Assembly (NCBI GenBank): GCA_029582265.1
Contig: CM055828.1
Span: forward strand, 13,241,777 to 13,305,776
Direction: 5' to 3'
Source of the DNA: Zoroaster sp. YZ-2022
Lineage: Eukaryota > Echinodermata > Asteroidea > Forcipulatida > Zoroasteridae
DNA: 64,000 nt
Shown: in pieces, positions 43,991-55,088 of the stretch
How the letters are laid out: every line of letters begins with the position of its first letter
How positions within the stretch are numbered: the first letter of the stretch is position 1
Notes under the pieces: generated by a model
Database searches by the model: none
What the model saw: the letters and a program-made list of their open reading frames with translations, nothing else
What the model was told of the DNA's origin: nothing
Program-made: the position numbers and the translations under genes

Positions 43991-44439
43991 CGCCATGCAT
44001 GCGCATTGCGCATGCAGCAGCACCAACAATGGCTTCCCTGTCGGTCGGGCCCGTGCAGAAAATGCGTCGTAGAAAATGTATAATTATGCATTTGTCCAGC
44101 ATGGAATCCAAATTGTTATCATTTTCGGAAATTAATTGGACAAAGTTTCTTTCATGTGCAAGTGGATGGAAGAAATAGATGGTATGATTGAGTGTGATAT
44201 TGCCAATAAACCATGTCTAACCATGGAGCAAGGAATGGTCAAACGTTAGGGCTGGAGCTAACGTACACAACATATTTATGTATAATCGCCACGTCATGAC
44301 GTCGCCCATGTCGCCGGTAACGAACAACTCTCAGAATCTCTGTTACAGGTAACGTAGGAATTATTTTTAAATGAATTTGAAAAATATCTCGACCTAATCA
44401 GACTACATATTTTTTGTAAAATAGTTAGACTGGAAACAG
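43991..44439. other. Non-coding, nothing recognised
   Basis: Ordinary sequence, including CATGCGCATTGCGCATG near 44000. No supported feature. Confidence 0.4.
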
Positions 44440-44900
44440 GTCAACTCGTACTCCAACCAACTCGTACTCCAACCAACTCGTGCTCATTTTGGTCAACTCG
44501 TACTCGTGCCAACTCGTACTTCAACCAACTCGTACTCGTAGAAGAAAATGGAAAAGAGAGATTACATAACATGTCCTTAATTACATTTATTCAAATATTA
44601 TCAATATCATCCAAGGTTTTTAAAAGTAACGCCAAACGGGTAAAAACAACACACCAAAATTCAATTTTTTTAAATTTGTTTTTCTTAAAAATCAGGAATT
44701 TTCATATAAAATTAAAGCCTGGGAAACTCAACTTACCGAATTTATTATAAGAATATTTTCTAAGGTTTTCAAAAGTTACGGGTAAAAACGATGCACCAAG
44801 ATTCTATTAGTATTATCTTGAGCGAGTACGAGTTGGTTGAAACATGAGTTGGTTGGGGTACAAGTTGGTTGGGTACGAGTTGGTTGGGGTACAAGTTGAC
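44440..44900 (+). mobile_element. TIR element with inverted minisatellite ends, copy 1
   Basis: The left end is an array of CAACTCGTACTCCAAC and the right end an array of its complement GTTGG(GG)TACGAGTTG. The outer termini read GTCAACTCGTACTC and, inverted, GTTGAC. The interior ('gaagaaaatggaaaagagag', 'cctgggaaactcaactta') matches copy 2 in direct orientation. No ORF. Confidence 0.75.
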
Positions 44901-45124
44901 TCAAATTCGTTGGACTCACATGAAAAAAATCCTTGACAATTTAACATGTGTCGTCAGACTTTTAATATCTCATTCTCGTCTGTCCCTCAATATCGTGTCT
45001 ATTGTTGACATATTATCATACTTTTTAGAAGTGACAATTTCAAAAAAGATGATTCCTGGTGATTATTTTCAATGACAATAGTTACCATGACCAACAAAAT
45101 AAACTATAACCCTGACGGAAACAG

Positions 45125-45572
45125 GTCAACTCGTACTCCAATCAAACTCGTACTCCAACCAACTTGTGCTCATTTTGGTCAACTCGTACTCGTGCCAACT
45201 CGTACTCCGACAAATTCGTACTCCAAGAAGAAAATGGAAAAGAGAGAGATTACATAACATGTCCTTAATTAAATTTATTTAAATATTATCATCCAAGGTT
45301 TTTAAAAGTAACGGGTAAAAACGACACACCAAAATTCAATTTTTGTTTTAATTTGTTTTTCTTAAAAATTGGGAATTTTCATATAATTTCAAAGCCTGGG
45401 AAACTTAACTAACCGAATTTATTCTAATAATATTTTCTAAGGTTTTCAAAAGTTACGGGTAAAAACAATGCACCAAGATTCCATTATTTTCAGCGAATAC
45501 GAGTTGGTTGGGATACCAGTTGGTTGAAACAGGAGTTGGTTGGGGTACGGGTTGGTTGGGGAACGAGTTGAC
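45125..45572 (+). mobile_element. TIR element with inverted minisatellite ends, copy 2
   Basis: Direct repeat of 44440-44900 with many substitutions. Both copies are preceded by GGAAACAG and followed by TC(A/G)AATTC, so the true element may extend beyond the minisatellites, or one copy arose by local tandem duplication. Confidence 0.75.
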
Positions 45573-45931
45573 TCGAATTCACCCTAACCACCCCAAATCC
45601 ATAAAAATCCTCAAAGGGCACCTTTTTGAAAAAATCAGCACTGTTGAAAAATGGGATCTTTATACTGGAGTTTTATCAGATATTTAAAAGTAATACTTGT
45701 AATTGTATGTAGTTGCACAAACTTTGTACATGGGCCAAGAATATTCAACCTTTGGCGGTGTGAATAAGCATGGAAATGATGCTTATTCAGCTGAACTAAA
45801 GTTTTGGGGAACTTAAGTAAAATTTTCATACAATGAAGATGGATGCTGACCTATTTATTTTTTATTTTACATGTATGTATGAATGGATGAATAGCCGGCA
45901 TTCCTAAAATTAATTAACATTTGATTTACAG
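45573..45931. other. Non-coding sequence, nothing recognised
   Basis: Plain AT-rich DNA ending in the acceptor TTGATTTACAG. Confidence 0.4.
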
Positions 45932-46019
45932 ATTTATGGGTACCACTCTTAGTGGTACAAATGCTTCTATGCCATTTGCAGGGCTGAGGAAAGAAATGAG
46001 AAGAAACAGAAACTTCAAG
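45932..46019 (+). CDS. Candidate further hyccin exon
   Basis: Bounded by TTTACAG and the donor AAG|GTAGGC. One frame is open from end to end (FMGTTLSGTNASMPFAGLRK...). Alternatively an internal acceptor TTTGCAG at 45981 gives a shorter exon that reads AEERNEKKQKLQ. Either could follow the basic RGHRW-type segment of hyccin, but neither is a firm match, and the exon before it would be in the N gap. Confidence 0.35.
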
Positions 46020-46060
46020 GTAGGCAAATTGAAAAATTCAATAAAGTTTCAAGTATGCAG

Positions 46061-46478
46061 TAGGCTTGGGCGATATCGATTTTTTTTTCATCCACGATAT
46101 ATCAGCAAACATATATCGCGATCTTCGATAATATCCAATTATTTTTTTCATTCATGCATGATTGCTTTAGAACCGATAATCACAGGTATGTACCCCTCTA
46201 CAAGTGTCACAATAAATTGCAAATTCATTTGCAGAGAGTGTATGTACTTCTGAAGTAGTTTGCTTTTGTTTCTCATTTCTAAAAGCTCAAAAGACTGTTC
46301 TGATTTTGTTTCCATGGAATTTCTGACTTGACTCACAATGTCATTTTATTTTCTATCGTGGTGTATTTTTATTCGCGATTCGCCGATATGCCGATAACTT
46401 AAAAAGGTTCTCGATATTGTAATCAAATAAAAAAGGTATCGCAATATTCGATATTATCATGTTTATCACCCAAGCTTA
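46061..46478. mobile_element. hAT-type element, CGATAT-rich
   Basis: Starts TAGGCTTGGGCGATA and ends TATCACCCAAGCTTA, inverted with two mismatches. Flanks GTATGCAG (46053-46060) and GCATGCAG (46479-46486) match in 7 of 8 bases. TAGGSYTGGGCGATA termini are known from animal hAT elements. The body is full of CGATAT motifs and is non-coding. Confidence 0.82.
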
Positions 46479-46683
46479 GCATGCAGTAAAATTGTTTCTA
46501 GTTATATGTTGCTTTTTCGTTTCTTTCTATCTGTTTACCTTGTCTTGTGTGTACTTTTGTTAATTTTACCTCTCTTTCTGTCTACAATGCCCATTCCCCT
46601 TAATCACTTATTCCTCTATTTCTATTACATATTTATCATTCTTTCTTCATACATATTCAGGTCAAGATGAGGTTGAGCAGTGA

Positions 46684-47472
46684 GAATGCAGCACTGAACC
46701 CCAGAGAAGAAAACCATGGTCTTCATCAGAGTTCCTCCCTGACAAACCAAGAAAAATTTAGAAAAAAAACTGTGATAAGTATTCACAGTGCCAAACCTTG
46801 ATTGCATCCCAACTGTTTGAAGCAGCCCAACAGAAGGATGAGAGGTTACTTTTGCAAATCGAAGATAAAGATCTTGTGGGTTTAGAAGTTTGCTATTATT
46901 GTCTTTGCTATAATGAGTATGTACCCAATTCTTGACAAGGCCAGATCCATCAGATGAAACACCTATTTGGTACAATGATGCATAAATAAAATTCTGTGAA
47001 GAAGTCATCCAGAAGAGAATAATAAAAAACAATGAAATTCTTTTCACAAAGTCATTACATCGTAAGTTGATTAAGTACGTACAAGAAGTGGAGGGAGTTG
47101 ACTGCAGTAAGTACAGGTCCCACAATCTGAAAACACGTCTGAAAAGTACATTTCCTACGCTGGTAATTCATACATGTAGATCATGTACTAAGAATACAAT
47201 TGACTTGGTGTACAGCCAATCTCTTGCTGCAAAAGAACTGGTAGAGACTGCAGTTGGCTCAGATACATTATGTACTGATACTGATATAGACAGCAGTGAA
47301 GGTGCTGGAGTAGCACAGAGATTTTCACATGGAAGTGCATATCTTCACACACTCTTTAATGCATCAGCTGTACTATATAATACACTTATAATGAAAAAAA
47401 TCACATGGCATTACTGCTGCCCTGGCCATCAACTTCAGGTGACTTATCCTTGCAGACTGCTTAACAAATGAG
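46684..47472 (+). pseudogene. Decayed copy of a repetitive invertebrate protein family
   Basis: Two frames carry a recognisable protein. The first has KYSQCQTLIASQLFEAAQQK then DERLLLQIEDKDLVGLEVCY, with Cys pairs. After stops at about 46934, a second has EEVIQKRIIKNNEILFTKSL, then YVQEVEGVDCSKYRSHNLK, IDLVYSQSLAAKELVE and FNASAVLYNTLIMKK. This order (Cys-rich start, 'kDe.LLa.i...DLva.E..Y', 'VEG.d...YR..nLK.RL...FP', 'LVYS') is one I know from multi-copy, transposon-associated uncharacterised proteins in cnidarians and echinoderms. In-frame stops and frame changes show it is dead. The final frame ends at 47472. Confidence 0.65.
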
Positions 47473-49200
47473 CCAGTAATTTTCAATCACCCACTTTGTT
47501 CATCTTACACGAGGACACTGATTTCATGACCCGTTGAAAGTCTACTCTGATTGAGATAATGTTGCCCCTTTAACCATTATCTTTAATTAAAAAATTCTGT
47601 TGACTTTCTTTTCATGCACCAGTAAAAGTTTTTTTTGTGCTGAAGATTTAACAATACGAGCCAAAACCAAATAATGCCAGGGACTACAGGTTCACTTATT
47701 GGAATATTTTGTACTTCAGATTTTTTTTTCCATTGCAAATTAGACCTAGAAGTTTGGATAACCTTTATCCTGTATGAAATGGATTATTATTGATAGGTGC
47801 AAAAATGGATGGAAAAGGAGTATCATGACCATGACAAAATAAAGCAGAAGTGTCATTCAAAAGATAATGTTGTTTCACATTTCCTTTATTTAAATATCTT
47901 ATTAATTTTGTGTATTAACAAAGAATGTATTTTATCAATTTAAATATTTACACAAAACGTTGACAATTGATAACCAATAATTTACTTTTTAAAGATGAGA
48001 AAAGATTCACAAATTGGTCTTTGATGTAGGCAGGGTTAGATCCAGGGTTGCCTAAAGAGGGTAGAGCTCAAAGTAAGGAGATGGGGGATGGGAAACGAAA
48101 CCCCAAAATATTGAAATGTATGGACAATTTAGACGTTTTCACATGATCAATTAAATTGGAATACTACCCCACGTCACCATAGATCCTACCCTGGGAGTAA
48201 GGGGTAGAGGACGGGGGGGGGGGCAGACCTTTTATTCAAGGCAAGATTTTTTTAAACTGGTTCATTTCTTTACAATGACATCAAATATTTCCCAAATATG
48301 GAATCCCTTTCCAAACTCTTCCCTACCTCACTGGACCGATTTGACAGATTAGGGTAGGGGAAACAAAAAAAACCAGCCCATGTGAACTATTCAATTGTAC
48401 AAAAATCCCTTTTGAAATCTACAGTTTTCTATGAATGGCCGAAAGATGGCGCTATTTTCATGTCATAGTTCAAATGCAAATATCTGCGAAACTGGCAAGT
48501 TTTGTGAGTGTGCATTATATATTAGCAATGTTATTATGTAATGATCTACTGTTTCTACGCTCATGCCTGATATGCGTCACGAAACTCAATTTCTGAATGC
48601 ATTTTCATTGCACGCTCCGTGGTCCAGTCAAGTCACATGCTGAACTTAACTCCATAGCCGTAGTCTCTTGTCAAGTGGCACTTGGCACCACGGATGCGAG
48701 TTTTGTCATGAAACTTTTCTGAAGAGAAAACCATATTTACCAAGTTCAGACTTAATGTATTTTTAAACAACTTTAGGTGATGACGTCATAACATCATGAA
48801 CAACCAAACACCGTGAGAACGAGCATTCTACTCACTAGAATAACATGCTTGTGGAAGTTGTTGGTGAATTAACTATTTAAGAACATTTGTAACATTATAT
48901 TTTTATGGGAATTTGTAAGTGAATGAGGAATTGTACCGCAGAAAAAATAGCTGCCTGGCTTGGCTCGTACCTGCAATGTCTCCCCATTTTAGCTGTAAAA
49001 ATGATCGTTCTGTTAAGGATTAGATTTCTTAAATGTTTTGTTTATCATAACTGGGAGAAAGACAAATAATCTGATAATCAAAAGCTCTTTAATTCATAGT
49101 ACACTTAAAATAGGCTCTTTATTTCTGCAATTACTATTAAATACAAACTTATACAATGTTCATAACTTAACATTTTGGATTCATTTTGCATTTTTAAACA
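47473..49200. other. Non-coding; one decayed Helitron-like end
   Basis: Near 48760-48840 'tttttaaacaactttaggtg', 'atgacgtcataac' and a CTCACTAG end resemble the Helitron-like family but lack the hairpin. Otherwise AT-rich DNA, with a G-run at about 48212-48221. Confidence 0.45.
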
Positions 49201-49204
49201 ACTT

Positions 49205-49277
49205 TAGGTAATGACACCATAACATGATAAACCCCCAAATACCTTGAGTTTGTTTTGTACAAACTCTATACCTCTAG
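49205..49277 (+). mobile_element. Helitron-like 3' end, copy 2
   Basis: Hairpin GAGTTTGTTTTGTACAAACTC at 49246-49266, seven bases, then CTAG at 49274-49277 followed by T. It is immediately followed by the long TTC tract. Confidence 0.7.
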
Positions 49278-49278
49278 T

Positions 49279-49650
49279 TTCTTCTTCTTCTTCTTCTTCT
49301 TCTTCTTCTTCTTCTTCTTCTTCTTCTTCTTCTTCTTCTTCTTCTTCTTCTTCTTCTTCTTCTTCTTCTTCTTCTTCTTCTTCTTCTTCTTCTTCTTCTT
49401 CTTCTTCTTCTTCTTCTTCTTCTTCTTCTTCTTCTTCTTCTTCTTCTTCTTCTTCTTCTTCTTCTTCTTCTTCTTCTTCTTCTTCTTCTTCTTCTTCTTC
49501 TTCTTCTTCTTCTTCTTCTTCTTCTTCTTCTTCTTCTTCTTCTTCTTCTTCTTCTTCTTCTTCTTCTTCTTCTTCTTCTTCTTCTTCTTCTTCTTCTTCT
49601 TCTTCTTCTTCTTCTTCTTCTTCTTCTTCTTCTTCTTCTTCTTCTTCTTC
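49279..49650 (+). repeat. Pure (TTC)124 microsatellite
   Basis: 372 bp of uninterrupted TTC. GAA/TTC tracts of this length can form triplex DNA. The tract sits between a Helitron-like CTAG end and the 'tcaataagac' module, where the other copy has only about five TTC units. ORFs of poly-Ser, poly-Phe and poly-Arg are artefacts. Confidence 0.99.
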
Positions 49651-50120
49651 TCAATAAGACTTATCCAGAGACAAAAAGATAGTTGCAGAGTTCACAGAAC
49701 CTTAAAACTTCACACATAGTTAGACCTTAACATGTAGTTGTACCTAAACCTTAACTGTAGTTGTACACTAAGTTGTGACGTCATAGTGAGGTCATCAGAT
49801 ATCGAATTATACTAAATCAAAGGTTAATATTTTCCAAAAATCATATCTCAAGAACCACAAAAGATATTTTCACAGTCTTTGCACCATGTTATAGATCTTT
49901 AATTACCTAATATTTCGTACACAGACGTGACCCTAATCCGACCTCTCCTTCCGGTCGAAACCGGAAGTTTAAAAAAAGAAAAATCATATCTCATGAACTA
50001 CAGAAGATATTTTCACAATCTTTGCATCGTCTTAAAGACCTTGAACTATGTCACATTTCATACACAGACATGACCCCAATTTGACCTCTCCTTCCGGTCG
50101 AAAACGGAAGTTTAAGTGAA
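49651..50120 (+). mobile_element. TTC-headed module, copy 2, internally duplicated
   Basis: Same module as 43605-43990. A block of about 140 bp ('catatctcaagaaccacaaa' to 'ccggtcgaaaccggaagttt') occurs twice in tandem (about 49845-49970 and 49985-50115). Confidence 0.75.
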
Positions 50121-51467
50121 CAACTTTTCAGAAGTACTATAATTATATGCACGGCCCATTGCGTGTGAACGGCCTTGACACACAGACCAGTCATACAGTG
50201 TTTAAACTGTATACACTGTACGGTATTACATTCACTGCTGTACATAGCAGTATCTAATTAGAATATAATAGTCGTAGCAGTTTGTACACAGCTTTGGAAT
50301 TGTTAACGCTTGTTCTAAATCTAAGAGTGAATTCTAACAGATCGTTTTTGGCATTCATGACCTCAATTATCTCATCGTGATGATGATGATGATGATGTGC
50401 GTTACTCCAGCAGTAACATAGGTTGCTATCGGAGGGTACTTTCGTAAGAACACCAGGTAAGGTTAGCTCTTCGGTTTCGGCTTCGTCTTCTTCGGCTTGA
50501 ATCTACGTTTGGGTAAGTCATGGTACACCATTCCCTTGATTACTTCTTAGTTTCATAACGTTTCATAACGTTTCATAACGTGAAATATGATGTTTTATAT
50601 CTTTTCGTGATTGATGCAGTCAAATTAACATCCAACAGTGATTGTTTAATAACCAATATGGCAGAAAAAGCGTCTAGAACAACAAAATGGTTAGTAACTT
50701 TTTCCAAAATTGTTGGGTATTTATTTTTAAATATTGGTTTTGGTTAGCCGGTTAGCAAATTTCTAAATGGTTAGTGCAGTTTTTTTAATTTTAATTTATG
50801 CAATAACCAAATGATGTTTCATTATATTTTTAGTCTTTGATATATATCTAAAAACAGCAAAAATAAATAAATAAATAAATAAAAAGATTAAGGCCTAAAC
50901 ATTTACGTATTATTGTGGTGTTTGTAAAGTAAGTTTTTTTTAAAGTGACTATTAATTTTTCTAAAAAATGTTTCATGACATCATCACAGATCACAACGCC
51001 CCATCTCAGAAATTGAACCAAACTATTAATGATATTTTGTCATGATCATGAAGAAGAATAATTGTGTCATTATGGACAGTTATCGATAGTTTACTGTTGA
51101 TGCTTCCAGATAATTAATGCTAGCTCATAGTGTACAATCCTTCGTGACCTATTTTTACACCAGTCAAAGTTTATTATTGTTATACTTTTAGACTTTCTAT
51201 TCACAGCTGTGAGACCGAGTGGTGCTGATGGTGGCTGTGTGGGCAATGTGCCCAGGAAGTGTTTGAGGATCACGTGCGTCTTTTTGCATCGTGATTGGAT
51301 AAATTTCCATCGTAACAAATTTATATTGTTCTTATTGGCTATTCGATTGCTCATATATATATATATGTTCACCATGTTACATTTCATTGTTATACCTTGT
51401 CTGTACGAACGTAGGCGCTCTGTAAACTACGAAAATGGACTGTATAATAATCTCTAAATGTATTTGT
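50121..51467. other. Non-coding, with minor simple repeats
   Basis: (GAT)n at about 50378-50397, three TTTCATAACG copies at 50550-50580 and (AAAT)n at about 50862-50883. ATGGCAGAAAAAGCGTCTAG at 50659 opens a short frame after a possible acceptor, but nothing confirms a gene. Confidence 0.4.
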
Positions 51468-52204
51468 ACAGTCAAAACATAGTTGCGGAGTTCAAAGAAC
51501 CTTAAAGCTTAACAAATAGTTAGACCTTAACATATAGTTCCAGGTAACGTTGTGACGTCATGGTGAGGTCATCTAATGAATTATTACGTAATTAATTATA
51601 ATTAAAACAATATATTTTATATATCGCGAACCACAATAGATAATATCTTGATTCCTTCATAATCATACAGAACATGGAGGACTCGACATTTGATACAAAG
51701 ACATGACCCTATTGAACCTTACTTCCAGTCAAAACTGGAAGTTCACGTTCTTTATAAATTGACGCAAATCTGAAAGGGTATTTGAAATAACATTTTGGGT
51801 ATATATGTTAAGTGGATCTGCTCTTTTCAAAAATATATTTGGTGACGTGATCGCTCTTAAAAAAGTAACTTTTTGCTATCTCAGGAAAGTATTAGACAGA
51901 ATTTTACCAAATTTGGCACAATTGACACCCTAATTATGAGGAAAGATTTTGTGAAGTCTGAATGACGTCACAGATTGAACCGGAACTTACGGTTGGAAGA
52001 ATTTAAAATTATATGGGGGTGACTGAACCGGAAGTTAATGTATTGAGTATAGCACATTATATGTTATTTTAATTATATATCATGAAAACTCATATCTTCT
52101 AAAGTAAATCTTGTTTTTTAAAACAATTTTTGGTGATGACGTCATCACATATGATGCATACTCGAACACCCTGAGTTTGTTTTTAACAAACTCAAGACCT
52201 CTAG
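51468..52204 (+). mobile_element. Helitron-like copy 3, module plus 3' end
   Basis: Starts with 'acagtcaaaacatagttgcg', carries 'gttgtgacgtcatggtgag', then 'gaaaactcatatcttctaa' and 'ggtgatgacgtcatcac', and ends with the hairpin GAGTTTGTTTTTAACAAACTC (52173-52193) and CTAG (52201-52204). Its order suggests that the module and the hairpin end belong to one element of about 740 bp. The TTC head is lost. Confidence 0.7.
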
Positions 52205-52248
52205 TTTGTTTTTGCAATTATGAGTCAGATTCCTTAAAAAGGCATTAA

Positions 52249-53586
52249 TACCCAGCTAACATGCATACCCAGCTAACATGCCATATCGACGCACTGCACC
52301 ATTGGTTCAACGAACGAGGCTCTGGACCGTAATAGTTTGGTATATCGCACTGTCATGGATTGGATCAAGTCGCTCAGATATCATTCGGAATCGCACTTCG
52401 CCGAGATCAGGAAATCTCGGGGATTATATAGAAATCTGGGGCCTAGTAATGAATAAAACATTAGCCTAGTTTAGCGTCTTAGCCAATGAGAAGCTTGGCT
52501 TCCGCGTCTAAGGGTAGAAACGTGTGCAAAATCATGGTATACAACAGCTGGTCCTTGTTCCATATAAGGTAAGATATTTGACGAAAGTAAAGTGAGTGAC
52601 AACTTAGAAAGGAGGGCGTGTTCAAGGGGACGATGCTTACTGGGGTGCTAAGCTATTTGCTTGGATGCTAAGCTATTACTGCATGAGGGGAACAGCGGCT
52701 GTGCTTGGGTAGGGAGCACTATACACGCGGGCCACGGCTAATGACTGAGCGGGTCAGTCACGGTGACTGTTTGGCCGTTGTTCACCCACGAACCGTGTTC
52801 GGTGTGAAGGGGTGGACTCCGAGGAAAGTATTCAGAAAATAGACTAAGTCCAAAGGACGGCTCCAAGCAGCCACGTGGCGGGAGGGTGTGGCACGCACGA
52901 ACGGTTCTCGCTGGTGTTGTATTATGCATTGCGTTAGCGCTGGATATGCATGAGGAAAAGTAGCGTCCTTGTATGGATTGCATATTCATAGCGGACAATC
53001 GAGGGTCCGGGGAAACAACCCTGGGACTAAGACTGCTTGAAATGGCATTGTAAGCAAAATATTGGAAGTGGAAGAAGTGAAATAGAGGGTGCTAATATTT
53101 ATCAAAATCAAAGGCTAAGATTCGTAACAATATTTAAAAACCGCTGCACTACGTTTGACCGGGATTTTTTTTTAAAGTGTAGGTCTACCAAGCCTAGCAT
53201 GCATACGTTGGCCCAACGTGTACCAACGTTGTGGCGGGGTTGACCCGTCGTCGGTACAACGTTGGCCTAACGTCTTCGACGTTGGCCTGGTGGAGAAAAT
53301 AAACGTCAAGGCGACGTCAACTGCTGACGTTGGGCCAATCATAAAATATTATGTTGTACCCAACGTGTTAATACGTCATACGAACGTTGGACGTGCCGAC
53401 GTTGGCCCAACAAATGCCGACGCTGTGGCAGGGTTGGCCCGACGTCGATCCAACGTTGGCCCAACGTCTTCGACGTTGGCCCGATGGAAAAATTAACGTC
53501 AAGGCGACGTCAACTGCCGACGTTGGGCCAACTGTAAATTCTTACGTTGGCCAACGTTGGCCCAACGTATGCATGTTAGCTGGGTA
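52249..53586. mobile_element. TIR element with ACGTTGGCCCAACGT-rich end
   Basis: TACCCAGCTAACATGCATA at 52249-52267 is the reverse complement of 53568-53586 and is partly repeated at once on the left. The 1.34-kb interior has a more GC-rich block (52650-53040) with short minus-strand frames of no recognisable kind. The right third (53203-53575) is dense in CAACGT/ACGTTGG. Target duplication is not clear. Confidence 0.72.
53203..53575. repeat. Array of ACGTTGGCCCAACGT palindromes
   Basis: At least ten GTTGG(C/G)CC and CCAACGT words, plus two longer direct repeats that share 'cgtcaaggcgacgtcaactg' and 'cgacgttgg'. It can fold on itself many times. Confidence 0.8.
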
Positions 53587-53596
53587 ACTTACCTTA

Positions 53597-53632
53597 AGTC
53601 ATTACCAGACCAAGCCCAGTCTATAATGTATA
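53597..53632. repeat. Segment inverted at 57880-57915
   Basis: CATTACCAGACCAAGCCCAG followed by TCTA occurs here and, inverted, at 57880-57915. The two may be ends of one 4.3-kb structure or two stray copies. Confidence 0.55.
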
Positions 53633-53639
53633 CTTTTGG

Positions 53640-54175
53640 GGTTATTAGCAAAACTGTGATATTAGTAGCCCATTGGGATATTAGGAGTGACCCAGTATGC
53701 TCAAGAGAGGTTCAATAAAACTGTCACAGCATAGAGAAAGGGGTGTGTCCTTTCTTTTTGGTCGCACAATCTTCTGATAGTCACGTGTTCTCTATAGAAG
53801 ACAGCTGTGTGGGGCTGGCCGTGACCCACTGATCTCTAGGCTGACCGCATAATTATGCTGCATTTTTAGTTACTGGTTTTGTAGGGACGTACTTGTTCAT
53901 GGGTCCATGCTGTATGGTTCATGTAGACTGTATATAGTTATGCATGAAACCGCGAAACCCATGTTTGGCAGGCACGGCTGGGGTGGGGGGAGGTCTCACG
54001 TGCACACCTATTGTGATGAAACTGTTTCACAGGTTAGTTTTTATGATATATTTCTTGAAAACCAGATGGATGAAACATTAAGTAATCGTCATGAAGATTG
54101 TTTAGCAGTCTGCATTAAAATATTATATGGCGGGTCTTATACATCATCAGTTATTTATTTATTTATTTATTTTTA
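53640..54175. other. Non-coding, nothing recognised
   Basis: Ordinary sequence ending in (ATTT)n at about 54152-54174. Confidence 0.4.
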
Positions 54176-55088
54176 GGGGGATATTTATTACATGTTTTCC
54201 CGGTCAATTTCGCAACCAAAATAAGCAGCCAATTTAAACAGCGCGTCATTCTGTTTCGCGCGAAATTGAATGCTGCTGAAAATCATCCAATTTCATTTAA
54301 ACAAAATAACCATCCAATTTAACAATCCACTCGAACAGCATTCAAATTCGCGGCGCGTATTTAGTCATTCAAATTCATTATTGGGCAGGCATTTGTGTAA
54401 TTTGTGCAACTTAATTGACACTTTGTTAAACTTCGTTTAACTTTAGTTTCCTATAGATTTTTTAAGGTATAAAAACTGTTCACTAATGAATGAATGGACA
54501 ATAAGAAACCACCATATAAACCATAAAGACACACACAAACAATAAAAACAGGTTAATGAAACAGTCCAATATAACATAAATGTTTCAAAAACACAGGTCA
54601 GAAAACCAATAAAGATTCTAATCAGAGAAAGTAAGACAGATTGGCCCTATATAGTGTACGAGAAACGCACATGAATAAAGTAAACAAAATTATTTTTGAA
54701 TTAAAGTAAACATATGAAATGTATTCGGTTGCCTTGTACAATTAATCTATTTGTTTGCATTTGGTTCTCGTATTTTTTTGAATTCTCATTTTGCGAAATT
54801 GATTGCCCGTTATACGAAAATGAAAATAACATTTTAGTGACAATTTTCAGTCGAACCAACTCTTCTAAATTGGATGAGGAATGTGCATTACTAAAAAGAA
54901 CGACGTATATGCTAAATTGAATATAATGCTAAATCAATTCGCATGCCTGAAAATGAAATTGAATACTTGAATTCTTAATTCGAAACAAAGTAACAACTGG
55001 AGAGACAGGCGCTTTAATATGAATGTATGAAAGCGAAATTGGCTGCTTATTTGCCGAAATTGACCGGGAAAACCTGTATTTAACCCCC
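54176..55088. mobile_element. DNA transposon with GGGGG-started TIRs of about 55 bp
   Basis: The left end reads GGGGGATATTTATTACATG then TTTTCCCGGTCAATTTCG and 'ataagcagccaattt'. The right end is its inverted copy ending AACCCCC. The 913-bp body has no transposase. Flanking bases give no unambiguous target duplication, so the superfamily is open. Confidence 0.8.

Noticed and set aside
46664..46800. Last hyccin exon (a frame starting VKMRLSSENAALNPREEN)
   Set aside because: The acceptor is plausible, but the same DNA encodes in another frame the start of the decayed repetitive protein, which continues for 700 bp and explains the sequence better.
49244..49719. Poly-Ser, poly-Phe and poly-Arg frames
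   Set aside because: Direct consequence of the (TTC)124 tract.
50659..50755. Short gene start MAEKASRTTKW
   Set aside because: One ATG after a weak acceptor and a stop soon after; no supporting downstream exon was found.
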